Assembly (NCBI GenBank): GCA_963732415.1
Contig: CAVSZK010000019.1
Location: 248,001-312,000 of the forward strand
Direction of reading: 5' to 3'
Origin: RPQJ01 sp963732415
Lineage (GTDB): Bacteria > Pseudomonadota > Gammaproteobacteria > Steroidobacterales > Steroidobacteraceae
DNA length: 64,000 nt
Shown in pieces: positions 9,093-17,666 of the stretch; the stretch's first letter is position 1; each line of letters opens with the position of its first letter. Below the pieces are notes generated by a model that was not told the DNA's origin, searched no databases, and was given only the letters and a program-made list of their open reading frames with translations. The position numbers were made by a program, and so were the translations under genes.

Positions 9093-9118
9093 GATCCGGG
9101 GCCGTGCAAGGGTAAAAT
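9089..9118 (+). promoter_or_regulatory. Sigma-70-type promoter of rpsO
   Basis: TTGAGA (9089-9094) and TAAAAT (9113-9118) are separated by 18 bases. The -35 box overlaps the truB stop codon. This would give an independent rpsO transcript with a leader of about 40 bases, room for the S15 autoregulatory site known in other bacteria. Confidence 0.65.
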
Positions 9119-9165
9119 GCGCGGCTCAATTCAATGGCATACATGGTTTTCGAGGATTCCAGACG

Positions 9166-9435
9166 ATGGCACTGTCCACCGAGCGCAAGGTCGAGATCGT
9201 AGGCGACTATCGCCGCAACGCGACGGACACGGGTTCCCCCGAGGTCCAGATCGCACTCCTGTCCGCGCGCATCAATGAACTCAGCGAACACTTCACCGCG
9301 CACAAGCGCGATCACGCGTCGCGCCGTGGGCTGCTTAAGCTGGTCACCCAGCGCCGCAAGCTCCTCGACTACCTCAAGGGCTGCGACGTTTCGCGCTACC
9401 AGGCGGTAGTGAGTCGGCTCGGCCTCCGCCGCTGA
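9166..9435 (+). CDS. rpsO: 30S ribosomal protein S15
   Basis: An 89-residue protein, identical in length to E. coli S15, with the universally conserved segments DTGSPEVQIALLSARI, HKRDHASRRGLLKLV and RRKLLDYLK. It binds the central domain of 16S rRNA and is a primary assembly protein. ATG 9166 was chosen by length; an in-frame start at 8980 lies within truB. A promoter precedes it and a strong hairpin follows it, as in the E. coli rpsO-pnp unit. Confidence 0.98.
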   Translation: MALSTERKVEIVGDYRRNATDTGSPEVQIALLSARINELSEHFTAHKRDHASRRGLLKLVTQRRKLLDYLKGCDVSRYQAVVSRLGLRR

Positions 9436-9440
9436 TCCCC

Positions 9441-9478
9441 TGAAATCCGGCCCGCAATGCGGGCCGGATTCGTTTCAG
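9441..9478 (+). terminator. Hairpin between rpsO and pnp
   Basis: A perfect 12-base-pair stem (AATCCGGCCCGC at 9444-9455 with its complement at 9459-9470) has an AAT loop and a short CGTTTC tail. The flanking TGAA and TTCA also pair. The weak tail suggests partial termination with read-through into pnp, or an RNase-processing hairpin as known for pnp leaders. Confidence 0.7.
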
Positions 9479-9514
9479 CACACCCACACGCTTTCTGCAG
9501 TACGGGACAACATC

Positions 9515-11599
9515 GTGAACGTCCACAAGAAGTCATTTCCATACGGTTCCCACACAGTCACCCTCGAGACCGGCCGCCTTGCGCGCCAGGCCGACGGTGC
9601 GGTTCTCGTCACCATGGGCGACACGGTGGTCCTCGTGACCGCGGTCGGACGCAAGAACGCGGACCCCAACAAGGAGTTCTTCCCGCTGACCGTCAACTAC
9701 GTCGAGAAGACGTATGCCGCCGGCCGAATTCCGGGCGGCTTCTTCAAGCGTGAGGGTCGCCCCTCCGAGAAAGAGACGCTCACCTCGCGGCTGATCGACC
9801 GTCCGATCCGCCCGCTGTTCCCGGAAGGGTTCTACAACGAGGTGCAGGTGGTACCGACGGTCGTGTCGCTGGACCCGGACATCGATTCCGACATACCGGC
9901 CATGCTCGGTGCTTCGGCTGCGCTCGCGCTGTCGGGCATTCCGTTCAAGGGGCCGATTGGTGCCGCGAAGGTCGGCTACCGGGACGGCCAGTACCTGCTG
10001 AACCCCACGGCCACGGACCTCAAGACTTCGCAGCTCGACCTCGTCGTTGCCGGCACGGCAGACGCGGTGCTGATGGTCGAGTCCGAAGCCAAGGTGCTGT
10101 CGGAGGAGGTGATGCTCGGCGCCGTGGTGTTCGGCCACGAGCAGATGCAGGTCGCGATCAAGGCCATCCGTGAACTCGCTGCCGAGGCCGGCAAGCCGGC
10201 CTGGGACTGGGCGCCGCCCGAGACCGACAAGGAACTGGTCGCTGCCGTTGCGGCCCAGGTCAAGGCCGGTCTTGGCGAGGCGTATTCAATCACCGAGAAG
10301 CAGGCGCGTTACACGCGCATCGGCGAAATCAAGAAGGCGGCAGTGGCCGCTCTGGCATCGGGCGACGAGCCCCGATTCAACGCCCGCAAGGTGACCGACG
10401 AGATCGGCCGCCTCGAGTACGACCTGGTGCGCCGTCGCATCCTCGCGGGCGAGCCGCGCATCGACGGGCGCGACATGAACACGGTGCGCAAGATCACGGT
10501 CGAGACCGGCGTCCTGCCCCGTACGCACGGCTCGGCGCTGTTTACGCGTGGCGAGACGCAGGCGCTGGTCACCACGACGCTCGGCACCGGTCGCGATGCG
10601 CAGATCATCGACGCACTCGCAGGCGAGCGCAAAGAACCGTTCATGATGCACTACAACTTCCCGCCGTTCTCGGTGGGTGAGACCGGCATGATGGGCTCGC
10701 CGAAGCGCCGCGAGATCGGCCACGGCAACCTCGCACGCCGCGGCGTCAGCGCCGTTATGCCGGACATGACCGCGTTCCCCTACGTGATCCGTGTGGTCTC
10801 GGAAGTCCTCGAGTCGAACGGCTCGAGCTCGATGGCCTCGGTGTGCGGCACCAGCCTCTCGCTGATGGACGCGGGCGTCCCGCTGAAGGCGCCGGTGGCC
10901 GGAGTTGCGATGGGCCTGGTGCTCGAGGACGGCAAGTTCCAGGTGCTGACCGACATCCTCGGTGACGAGGACCACCTCGGCGACATGGATTTCAAGGTTG
11001 CTGGCTCCTCCGAAGGCGTCACGGCGCTGCAGATGGACATCAAGATCGAAGGCATCACGCGCGAGATCATGCAGGTTGCACTGGAGCACGCGCGCAACGC
11101 CCGCCTGCACATCCTGGGCGAGATGGCCAAGGTCATCACGCAGGCCCGTCCGGAGATGTCCGAGTGGGCGCCCACGATCATCACCATCAAGATCGATCCG
11201 GAGAAGATCCGCGAGGTCATCGGCAAGGGTGGCGCGGTCATTCGCGCAATTACCGAGGAGACCGGCACCAACATCGACATCGAGAACGACGGTACCGTGA
11301 AGATCGCGTCGGTCAACGGTGCGGCTGGCCGCGAGGCCCAGAGGCGCATCGAGCTGATCACCTCGGAGGTCGAGGTGGGAACGATTTACGAGGGCAAGGT
11401 CGTTCGGCTGATGGATTTCGGCGCTTTTGTGCAGATCCTGCCGGGCAAGGACGGCCTGGTGCACATCTCGCAGATTTCCGACGAGCGCGTCGAGCGAGTC
11501 AGCGACAAGCTCAACGAGGGCGACGTGGTACGGGTCAAGGTGCTCGAAGTCGACCGCCAGGGCCGCGTGCGTCTTTCGATGAGGAACGTCGACGGCTAA
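9515..11599 (+). CDS. pnp: Polyribonucleotide nucleotidyltransferase (PNPase)
   Basis: A 694-residue PNPase starting at GTG 9515 (MNVHKKSFPYGSHTVTLETG aligns with the usual N-terminus). Two RNase PH domains are seen (about 1-230 and 310-540), the second with the phosphate-binding and catalytic segment SNGSSSMASVCGTSLSLMDAGVP, of which the SMASVCG core is diagnostic. A KH domain (about 550-615) with IREVIGKGGAVIRAI and an S1 domain (about 620-690) follow. It degrades RNA 3'-5' with phosphate and is a degradosome partner. It lies 79 bases after rpsO. Confidence 0.97.
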   Translation: MNVHKKSFPYGSHTVTLETGRLARQADGAVLVTMGDTVVLVTAVGRKNADPNKEFFPLTVNYVEKTYAAGRIPGGFFKREGRPSEKETLTSRLIDRPIRPLFPEGFYNEVQVVPTVVSLDPDIDSDIPAMLGASAALALSGIPFKGPIGAAKVGYRDGQYLLNPTATDLKTSQLDLVVAGTADAVLMVESEAKVLSEEVMLGAVVFGHEQMQVAIKAIRELAAEAGKPAWDWAPPETDKELVAAVAAQVKAGLGEAYSITEKQARYTRIGEIKKAAVAALASGDEPRFNARKVTDEIGRLEYDLVRRRILAGEPRIDGRDMNTVRKITVETGVLPRTHGSALFTRGETQALVTTTLGTGRDAQIIDALAGERKEPFMMHYNFPPFSVGETGMMGSPKRREIGHGNLARRGVSAVMPDMTAFPYVIRVVSEVLESNGSSSMASVCGTSLSLMDAGVPLKAPVAGVAMGLVLEDGKFQVLTDILGDEDHLGDMDFKVAGSSEGVTALQMDIKIEGITREIMQVALEHARNARLHILGEMAKVITQARPEMSEWAPTIITIKIDPEKIREVIGKGGAVIRAITEETGTNIDIENDGTVKIASVNGAAGREAQRRIELITSEVEVGTIYEGKVVRLMDFGAFVQILPGKDGLVHISQISDERVERVSDKLNEGDVVRVKVLEVDRQGRVRLSMRNVDG

Positions 11600-11613
11600 G
11601 CGCAGGTCGAGGA

Positions 11614-11710
11614 GGGAACATTCTTCTTTTTTTGTCCTGCGACAGTCGCGGGACAAGACAAGGAGAATGCCCCGTGCGTCTCTGCCGCGGAAAAGCAGAA
11701 TGTCCCTTTC
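11614..11710. repeat. Long imperfect palindrome between convergent pnp and phaR (REP/MITE-like)
   Basis: Bases 11619-11642 and 11646-11669 form a 24-base stem with a three-base loop, one mismatch and a few G-U pairs. GGGAACATTCT before the stem (from 11614) is the near-complement of AGAATGTCCC at 11697-11706, giving a second, outer pairing possibility. The T-run is in the 5' arm on the plus strand, so this is not a canonical U-tailed terminator on either strand. It may be a transcript-end stabiliser or a remnant of a dispersed REP-type element. Confidence 0.55.
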
Positions 11711-11713
11711 AGG

Positions 11714-12238
11714 CTACTCGTCCCGGCTCCACGGGCGCGGCAGGCGATTGAATACTTCTTCCTGCAAGGCCTTCCAGCGCTGGTAGTTCTTCTGCGCGAC
11801 CATGGTCACCGTCTCGACCGGGTCCACGCCAACGACGTTCTTGAATCGTTCACGCAGTTCCCGCTGTTCACGCGCGAACTGCTGGATGCTCTCGTCGAGG
11901 TAGCGGCCGACGAAATCCTGGAGCCCGCTCCCGTAGGTGCGGATCACCTGTGACAGGAAATCGCGGCTCATCAGCGATTCCCCGGCGCCTTCCTGCTCCG
12001 CGATCACCTGCAGCAGGATGCTGCGTGTGATGTCCTGCTGCGTCTTGCGATCGAGGACGACGAAGTCAATCCGTTCCACGACCAGCCGCCGGACGTCCGC
12101 GAGCGTGACGTAACGGCTTTCGACGGTGTCGTACAGGCGACGGTTCGGGTACTTGCGGATTACACGCGGCGTGTTCCGGCCTCCGTCCTTCGATGCGGCC
12201 CGGGTGCGGGTCCGCTTGGTCTTAGCCTTGGTGGTCAT
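11714..12238 (-). CDS. phaR: Polyhydroxyalkanoate synthesis repressor PhaR
   Basis: A 174-residue protein with the PHB/PHA-accumulation-regulator DNA-binding domain near the N-terminus (VIRKYPNRRLYDT, about residues 26-85), a PHA-granule-associated helical segment, and a Lys/Arg-rich first 20 residues. PhaR represses phasin and PHA genes and is titrated by PHA granules. An AAAGGAA ribosome binding site precedes the ATG. It lies 32 bases after gluQ on the same strand, so dksA-gluQ-phaR could be one transcript. No PHA synthase gene is in the window. Confidence 0.9.
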   Translation of the reverse strand: MTTKAKTKRTRTRAASKDGGRNTPRVIRKYPNRRLYDTVESRYVTLADVRRLVVERIDFVVLDRKTQQDITRSILLQVIAEQEGAGESLMSRDFLSQVIRTYGSGLQDFVGRYLDESIQQFAREQRELRERFKNVVGVDPVETVTMVAQKNYQRWKALQEEVFNRLPRPWSRDE

Positions 12239-12270
12239 GCTGATAATTCCTTTGCCTGTACCTTTTCAAC

Positions 12271-13233
12271 TCACGCCGTCGCAGTCGCGGAAACGACCCG
12301 CGGGACCCGCTCCGGGTGCCAGTTCGACACCGCCCACCCGAGTACCTCGTCCGCCCCCGCTGCACTCAGATTCCCCGGAGGGTGCTGGCCGAGGAACTCG
12401 AGCGCGGCGGCGAGCTGCGTCGCCGGCGAGGCCGCGGCCAGCCGCGGCGCATCCGACGACTTTGAAAGCTTAAGCCCGCCGGCGGTCACGACAAGTGGGA
12501 CATGCATGTATTCCATGCCGCGCAAGCCGAGGGCCTCCCGCAGCAGGATCTGGCGGGGAGTGCTGTGGAGCAGGTCCGCGCCGCGCACGACATCGGTGAT
12601 GCCCTGTTCCTCGTCGTCCACGACAACCGCCAGCTGGTAGGCGTAGAGGCCATCTTTGCGCTTGAGGACGAAATCGCCAACCGCTCCCGCGACATTGACA
12701 CGCACCGTCCCCTGGACTCGGTCTCGAAATGCGACGTCCCGGTCCGGGACCCGGAAGCGCAGGGCCTGGGCCGACCTTCCGCCAGCCGGCCCGGAAAGAC
12801 ACGTGGCTGGATGGTAAAGGTCTTCGCCCGCTTCCCGCCTCGCGTTCTGGGGGAGCAGGGAAAGCGCTGCGCGGGAACAGGAGCAGTTGCGGAGCCGCCC
12901 CTCGCGCTGCAGTCGCTCGAGTGCAGCCGCATAGGCGTCGTAGCGGGTTCCCTGACGCAGCACTGGTCCATCCCAGTGCAGGCCTAGCCGGTCGAGCGTA
13001 AAGAGGATGTCGTCCGCAGCACCGGGACGTTCGCGGGGAGGATCGAGATCCTCGATCCTGACCAGCCATTGCCCACCAGCGGCCCTGGCGTCCACGTAAC
13101 TCGCGACGGCGGCCACCAGCGAACCGAAATGGAGTGCCCCGCTCGGAGTCGGCGCAAACCGCCCACGATAGGGCGATGGGGCCTCAACGGTACCAGTCGT
13201 CCCGGTCGCCGAACTGCTTTTCGCGCCGTTCAC
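12271..13233 (-). CDS. gluQ: Glutamyl-Q tRNA(Asp) synthetase
   Basis: A glutamyl-tRNA-synthetase paralogue without the anticodon-binding domain. The GRFAPTPSGALHFGS segment contains the HIGH-like motif and GGLKLSKSS the KMSKS-like motif; zinc-ligand cysteines lie in CSCSRAAL and HPATC. It attaches glutamate to queuosine in tRNA(Asp). I prefer GTG 13233, which has AGGA in position and gives 320 residues; a TTG at 13251 is the alternative. Either start lies inside the 3' end of dksA, so the two genes overlap by about 50 bases. The dksA-gluQ pairing is conserved in proteobacteria. Confidence 0.92.
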   Translation of the reverse strand: MNGAKSSSATGTTGTVEAPSPYRGRFAPTPSGALHFGSLVAAVASYVDARAAGGQWLVRIEDLDPPRERPGAADDILFTLDRLGLHWDGPVLRQGTRYDAYAAALERLQREGRLRNCSCSRAALSLLPQNARREAGEDLYHPATCLSGPAGGRSAQALRFRVPDRDVAFRDRVQGTVRVNVAGAVGDFVLKRKDGLYAYQLAVVVDDEEQGITDVVRGADLLHSTPRQILLREALGLRGMEYMHVPLVVTAGGLKLSKSSDAPRLAAASPATQLAAALEFLGQHPPGNLSAAGADEVLGWAVSNWHPERVPRVVSATATA

Positions 13234-13959
13234 GGCGTTCCTGTGCCTCAACGCTGAGCGTGGCCACCGGGCGCGCCTCGAGGCGCTTCACGCCGATCGG
13301 CTCACCGGTCTCGAGGCAGAAGCCGTAACTGCCGTCCTCGATGCGCTTCAGCGCCTCGTCGATCTTGCGGATCAGCTTGCGTTCGCGGTCACGGGTGCGC
13401 AGCTCGAGGCTGAACTCCGACTCCTGCGTAGCCCGGTCGTTCGGATCGGGGAAGTTGGCGGCCTCGTCCTTCATGTGCAGCATCGTACGGTCGACTTCCT
13501 GCATCAGGTCCTGCTTCCAGCTGGACAGGATGGTACGGAAGTGGTCGAGCTGCTCCTTGCTCATGTACTCCTCGCCCTTGCGAGGAACGTACGGTTCGAC
13601 GTTTCTCGGGCCCGACAGCAGGCTTGCGGCCAGCGCGGGAGGGGCGCTGGTCGCCACCGGCCTTGCCACTGCCGGCCGGGGGCTGGTCCTGACCGCAGCA
13701 GCCGCAGCCTTCGGGGGAGTCTTCGGCGCAGCTTTCGGTGCGGCTTTTGGCGCAGTCTTTGGCGCAGCGACCTTGGCGCGAGCCTTCGGCGAAGGCTTTG
13801 CGGCTGGCTTCGCAGCGGCTGCCTTGGCCGTCGTCTTGGCTTGGCCTTGGCCTTCGACGCGGGTTTCACGGGCGCTTTCGCAGCTGCCTTGGCGACAGGC
13901 CTGGCAGAAACAGTCTTCTTGGCCTTTTTCGGCTTGGCAGACGGCTTCTTGGCGGGCAT
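13184..13959 (-). CDS. dksA: DksA-type RNA polymerase-binding regulator with K/A/P-rich tail; apparent one-base frameshift
   Basis: The C-terminal 130 residues are clearly DksA: VEPYVPRKGEEYMSKEQL, DEAANFPDPNDRATQESEFS and ELRTRDRERKLIRKI match the family. The N-terminus starts at ATG 13959 (MPAKKPSAKPKKAKK) with GGAG upstream and is Lys/Ala/Pro-rich. The tail and core lie in different frames: around 13838-13842 the minus strand reads GCCAAGGCCAAGCCAAGACG, where one more G would restore a continuous 258-residue protein. Three of the four zinc-finger cysteines are missing (FCLETG and TLSVEA). An ATG at 13564 behind GAGGAG could still yield a 126-residue core. DksA works with ppGpp on RNA polymerase. 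Confidence 0.85.
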
Positions 13960-14112
13960 CGATGGGCTCCGGGGACACTGCGAAGGACGCGGGATTATAC
14001 AGACCGAGAGCCTGCGGTCCAGCGGAGCCGTCACGCGCAGGAATGGCGACCCGCGGAATCTCTCGGGTGCTGTGGCCCGGGTCACTTTCTTTTACACTTC
14101 CTGTCCTTTCCA

Positions 14113-14132
14113 GAGTCTCGTCATTGAGACTC
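14113..14132. promoter_or_regulatory. Inverted repeat in the dksA-smc divergent region
   Basis: GAGTCTC (14113-14119) and GAGACTC (14126-14132) form seven-base arms with a six-base spacer, 18 bases before the smc ATG. It could be an operator or a hairpin in the smc 5' leader. The 191-base divergent region (13960-14150) otherwise shows no clear sigma-70 promoter; a TTTACA at about 14094 is the best -35 candidate. Confidence 0.35.
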
Positions 14133-14150
14133 CCTGACCCTTGGTGATCG

Positions 14151-17100
14151 ATGCGCCTGACCAAGATCAAGCTGGCCGGATTCAAGTCATTCGTGGACCC
14201 GACCTCGATCAGTTTCCCGAGCAGCCTGGTCGGCGTGGTCGGCCCCAATGGCTGCGGCAAGTCGAACATCATCGACGCCGTGCGCTGGGTGATGGGCGAG
14301 ATATCGGCCAAGCACCTGCGCGGCGATTCGATGGCAGACGTGATCTTCAATGGGTCAGCCTCGCGAAAGCCGGTGGGCAACGCGTCGGTCGAACTCGTAT
14401 TCGACAATTCCGACGGCCAGCTCGGCGGGGAGTACGCGGGCTACGCCGAGGTGTCGCTGCGCCGGCTGGTGTCTCGCGATGGCACATCCTCGTATTTCCT
14501 GAATGGCACCCGCTGCCGGCGCAAGGACATCACGCAGCTGTTCCTCGGCACGGGACTCGGCTCGCGCAGCTACGCGATCATCGAGCAGAACATGATCTCG
14601 AGGGTGATCGAGGCCAGGACCGACGAGATGCGCGCGTTCCTCGAGGAAGCGGCCGGCATTTCCCGTTACAAGGAGCGTCGCCGCGAGACGGAGAACCGCA
14701 TCGGGCACACGCGGGAGAACCTTTCGCGCCTGTCCGACCTGCGCGACGAGGTGGAAAAGCAGCTGCGGCACCTGCAGCGGCAGGCGGCGACCGCGCGTCG
14801 CTACCAGGCACTCAAGCAGGAAGAAAGGCAGCTGCACGCCGAACTGCTCGCGCTGAGACTCCGTGAAGTCGAGACCGAGTCCGGGGCGCGCCAGGTAATC
14901 ATGGGTGAGCGTGACCTCGCGCTGCAGGCCGCGGTAGCCGAGCAGCGCTCGGTCGAAGCTGCCATCGAGCGGGCCCGGCGCGAGCACGACGCACAGGGCG
15001 AAGTGCTGGGCGAGGTCCAGGGACGCTACTACCAGGTCGGCGCGGAGATCTCGCGCAGTGAGCAGGCGATCGAGCATGCGCGGGAGATACGCGGCCGGCA
15101 GCGGCAGGAACTCGCCCAGGCCGTGCAGGGACTCGAAGAGTCCGGTGCCCACCTGCGGCGCGATGCCGAGCAGGCCTCCGAACTCGAGGTGGTCCTCGCG
15201 GAACTCGGTCCCGGACTCGAGGCAGCGCGGGCCGCAGAGGATCTCGCGGCGGCGAATCTTGCGGACTGCGAGTCGCGGATGAGCGCATGGCAGGAGCACT
15301 GGGAGGAGTTCAACGAGTCGCTGCGCGGGACTTCGTCAAGCGCGGAGGCCGAGCGGGCACGGCTCGGGCAGATGGACATCCAGCTTCATCGCCTTGCGGA
15401 GCAGCGAACTCGCGTCACCCAGGAGCACGCCACGCTGTCGGCGGCCGATGTTGCCGCGAAGATTGAGGAACTCGGGCGTGCGGAGGCCGATGCGCGTTCC
15501 GGACTCGAGGCCGCCCGCAGCGGCATTTCAGCGCTGGCCGCGAAGCTGCAGGCCGAACGGGCACGGGAGAGGGAGGTGGCCGAGGCGTCGCAGGCCGCGC
15601 GCCGGCAGACGCAGGAGGTCGAGGGCCGCGTCGTTTCCCTGGATGCGCTGCAGCGCGCCGCGCTGGGCCAGGGCCAGGGCAAGGTCGTCGACTGGCTTGC
15701 GTCGCGAGGCCTCGGCGGCAATCAGCGACTCGCGCAGCAGCTCACAGTGGACTCCGGCTGGGAGCGCGCTGTCGAGACCGTGCTAGGTTCCTACCTCGAA
15801 GCGGTCTGCGTGGACTCTATCGACAACGTGGCGGAAATGCTCGAGAGCCTGACCTCAGGCACGGTCATGTTCTTCGCGGCAGGCCACGGTGCCGCAGAGA
15901 GCGGGCCCTCCGCAGGGACGCTGCGCTCGCGCGTCGAGGGTCCTGCGGGGCTGGACGCGTTGTTCGAGGGCATCACCGCCGCCGACACCCTTGCGGAGGC
16001 GCTCGCGGCGCGTGCCGGCCTGCGCGCCGGGCAGTCCGTGATCACGCGTGACGGTATCTGGATAGGACCGGACTGGCTGCGCGTGAGCCGCGACCGCGAC
16101 GTACACGAGGGCGTCATTGAGCGCGAGCAGGAACTGCGCCGCCGGCGCGCCGAACTCGAGCGACTCGAGACCCGCCATCGCGATCTCGAAGGTGAGCTCG
16201 ACACGCTGCGCGCTGGCATCCGCAGCACCGAAGACCGGCTGGCTGCAGAGCAGGCCCAGCTGTCGCACGCGGGCGCGGACCACATGAGCCTGCGCTCGCA
16301 GCTCGACGGACTGCGCGCCAGGGCGGAGCAGCGCAGCGCGAGGATGCAGCAGCTGGCAAGCGAACTCGCCGAACTCGAGGGTGCGCTCGAGGTCGCGACC
16401 GAGGGCAACCGCTCGGCGCGCGCGCGGCTCGGCGAGGCAGTCGACGCGATGGCGGCGCTCGAGGAACGACGCAAGGCCCTGGAGGGCGAGCGCGATGCGC
16501 TGCGCGAGTCGCTCGCGGAATCCCGGCGACGGGCTGAGGAGGATCGCAATACCGCGCGCGAGGTCGCGATCCGCGTCGAGTCCCGACGCGCGAGCCGCGA
16601 TTCACTGCTGGCCGGGATCGCACGGCTCGAGGCCCAGATCGCCCAGTTCGTGACGCGCAAGGCCGATCTCGAAACCCAGCTTGCCGCCGGTGAGTCCAGC
16701 GAGGCGGAGCTGAGACAGTCGCTGGAGGAGGCGCTGTCTCGCAGGGTAGCCGTCGAGGAGGAACTTGCGGGTGCCAGGCGTGCAATGGATGCGGTCGACG
16801 CCGGGCTGCGTGAACTCGACGAGCGGCGCGTCGGGACCGAGTCGTCAGTACAGGAAGCTCGCGAACTTCTCGAGAACGTGAAGTTCTCGGTGCAGGAACT
16901 GCGGGTCCGTCGGGAGACCCTGCTGGAGCAGTTCACTGCCACGCGCCTGGAGCTCACGGAGGTCACCGCGGCGCTGGCCGGCGAGGCCGACGTCGTCGGC
17001 TGGGAGCAGCGGCTGGCGGAAGCCTCGGAAAAAATCGAGCGCCTCGGCCAGGTCAATCTCGCCGCCATCGACGAGTTCCGGGAGCAGTCCGAGCGCAAGG

Positions 17101-17657
17101 AGTATCTGGACCGGCAGTTCGCGGACTTGAACGACGCGCTGGCGACGCTCGAGGATGCGATGAAGAAGATCGATCGCGAGACGCGCAGCCGCTTCCAGGA
17201 TACGTTCGATCGGGTCAACGCCGGGCTGAAGGAGAAGTTTCCGCGGCTCTTTGGCGGCGGTCACGCCTACCTCGAACTGGTGGGTGACGACGTGCTCGAG
17301 GCCGGTGTGGCAATCATGGCCCGTCCGCCGGGCAAGCGGAACAGCTCCATCAGCCAGCTTTCGGGCGGTGAGAAGGCGCTCACCGCTGTCGCGCTGGTAT
17401 TCTCGATCTTCGAACTGAACCCGGCACCGTTCTGCCTGCTCGACGAGGTGGATGCCCCGCTCGACGAGAACAACGTCGGGCGCTTCTGCGACATCGTCCG
17501 GGAAATGTCGGGGCGCGTGCAGTTCGTGTTCGTGACGCACAACAAGTCTACGATGGAGCTCGCCAACCAGCTGCTCGGCGTAACCATGAACGAGCCCGGC
17601 GTGTCCAGGCTGGTCGCGGTGGATGTCGAGGAAGCCGTGCGGCTCGCGGCAATCTGA
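14151..17657 (+). CDS. smc: Chromosome segregation protein SMC
   Basis: An 1168-residue SMC ATPase, full family length. The N-terminal head begins MRLTKIKLAGFKSF with Walker A GPNGCGKS at 31-38; long coiled coils (about 165-500 and 660-1000) flank a hinge domain (about 505-640); the C-terminal head has the signature LSGGEKALTAVAL and Walker B LLDEVDAPLDE. It condenses and segregates the chromosome, normally with ScpA and ScpB, which are not in the window. Presence of smc rather than mukB is usual for lineages outside the Enterobacterales group. zipA follows after nine bases. Confidence 0.97.
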   Translation: MRLTKIKLAGFKSFVDPTSISFPSSLVGVVGPNGCGKSNIIDAVRWVMGEISAKHLRGDSMADVIFNGSASRKPVGNASVELVFDNSDGQLGGEYAGYAEVSLRRLVSRDGTSSYFLNGTRCRRKDITQLFLGTGLGSRSYAIIEQNMISRVIEARTDEMRAFLEEAAGISRYKERRRETENRIGHTRENLSRLSDLRDEVEKQLRHLQRQAATARRYQALKQEERQLHAELLALRLREVETESGARQVIMGERDLALQAAVAEQRSVEAAIERARREHDAQGEVLGEVQGRYYQVGAEISRSEQAIEHAREIRGRQRQELAQAVQGLEESGAHLRRDAEQASELEVVLAELGPGLEAARAAEDLAAANLADCESRMSAWQEHWEEFNESLRGTSSSAEAERARLGQMDIQLHRLAEQRTRVTQEHATLSAADVAAKIEELGRAEADARSGLEAARSGISALAAKLQAERAREREVAEASQAARRQTQEVEGRVVSLDALQRAALGQGQGKVVDWLASRGLGGNQRLAQQLTVDSGWERAVETVLGSYLEAVCVDSIDNVAEMLESLTSGTVMFFAAGHGAAESGPSAGTLRSRVEGPAGLDALFEGITAADTLAEALAARAGLRAGQSVITRDGIWIGPDWLRVSRDRDVHEGVIEREQELRRRRAELERLETRHRDLEGELDTLRAGIRSTEDRLAAEQAQLSHAGADHMSLRSQLDGLRARAEQRSARMQQLASELAELEGALEVATEGNRSARARLGEAVDAMAALEERRKALEGERDALRESLAESRRRAEEDRNTAREVAIRVESRRASRDSLLAGIARLEAQIAQFVTRKADLETQLAAGESSEAELRQSLEEALSRRVAVEEELAGARRAMDAVDAGLRELDERRVGTESSVQEARELLENVKFSVQELRVRRETLLEQFTATRLELTEVTAALAGEADVVGWEQRLAEASEKIERLGQVNLAAIDEFREQSERKEYLDRQFADLNDALATLEDAMKKIDRETRSRFQDTFDRVNAGLKEKFPRLFGGGHAYLELVGDDVLEAGVAIMARPPGKRNSSISQLSGGEKALTAVALVFSIFELNPAPFCLLDEVDAPLDENNVGRFCDIVREMSGRVQFVFVTHNKSTMELANQLLGVTMNEPGVSRLVAVDVEEAVRLAAI

Positions 17658-17666
17658 CGGTAAACG

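Noticed and set aside
13820..13860. Programmed ribosomal frameshift in dksA
   Set aside because: No X-XXY-YYZ slippery heptamer or obvious downstream structure lies at the junction; a lost base in a repeat run explains it more simply.
13184..14407. Single 407-residue reading of dksA
   Set aside because: The frame is open upstream, but its sequence before 13841 lacks the Lys/Ala pattern and runs into the divergent smc region; the adjacent frame from ATG 13959 has the right start, ribosome site and composition.
15791..17218. 475-residue open frame antisense to smc
   Set aside because: Ser/Arg/Ala-rich composition without any family pattern, lying fully inside the coiled-coil and head regions of smc. 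Such mirror frames are expected in GC-rich coding DNA.
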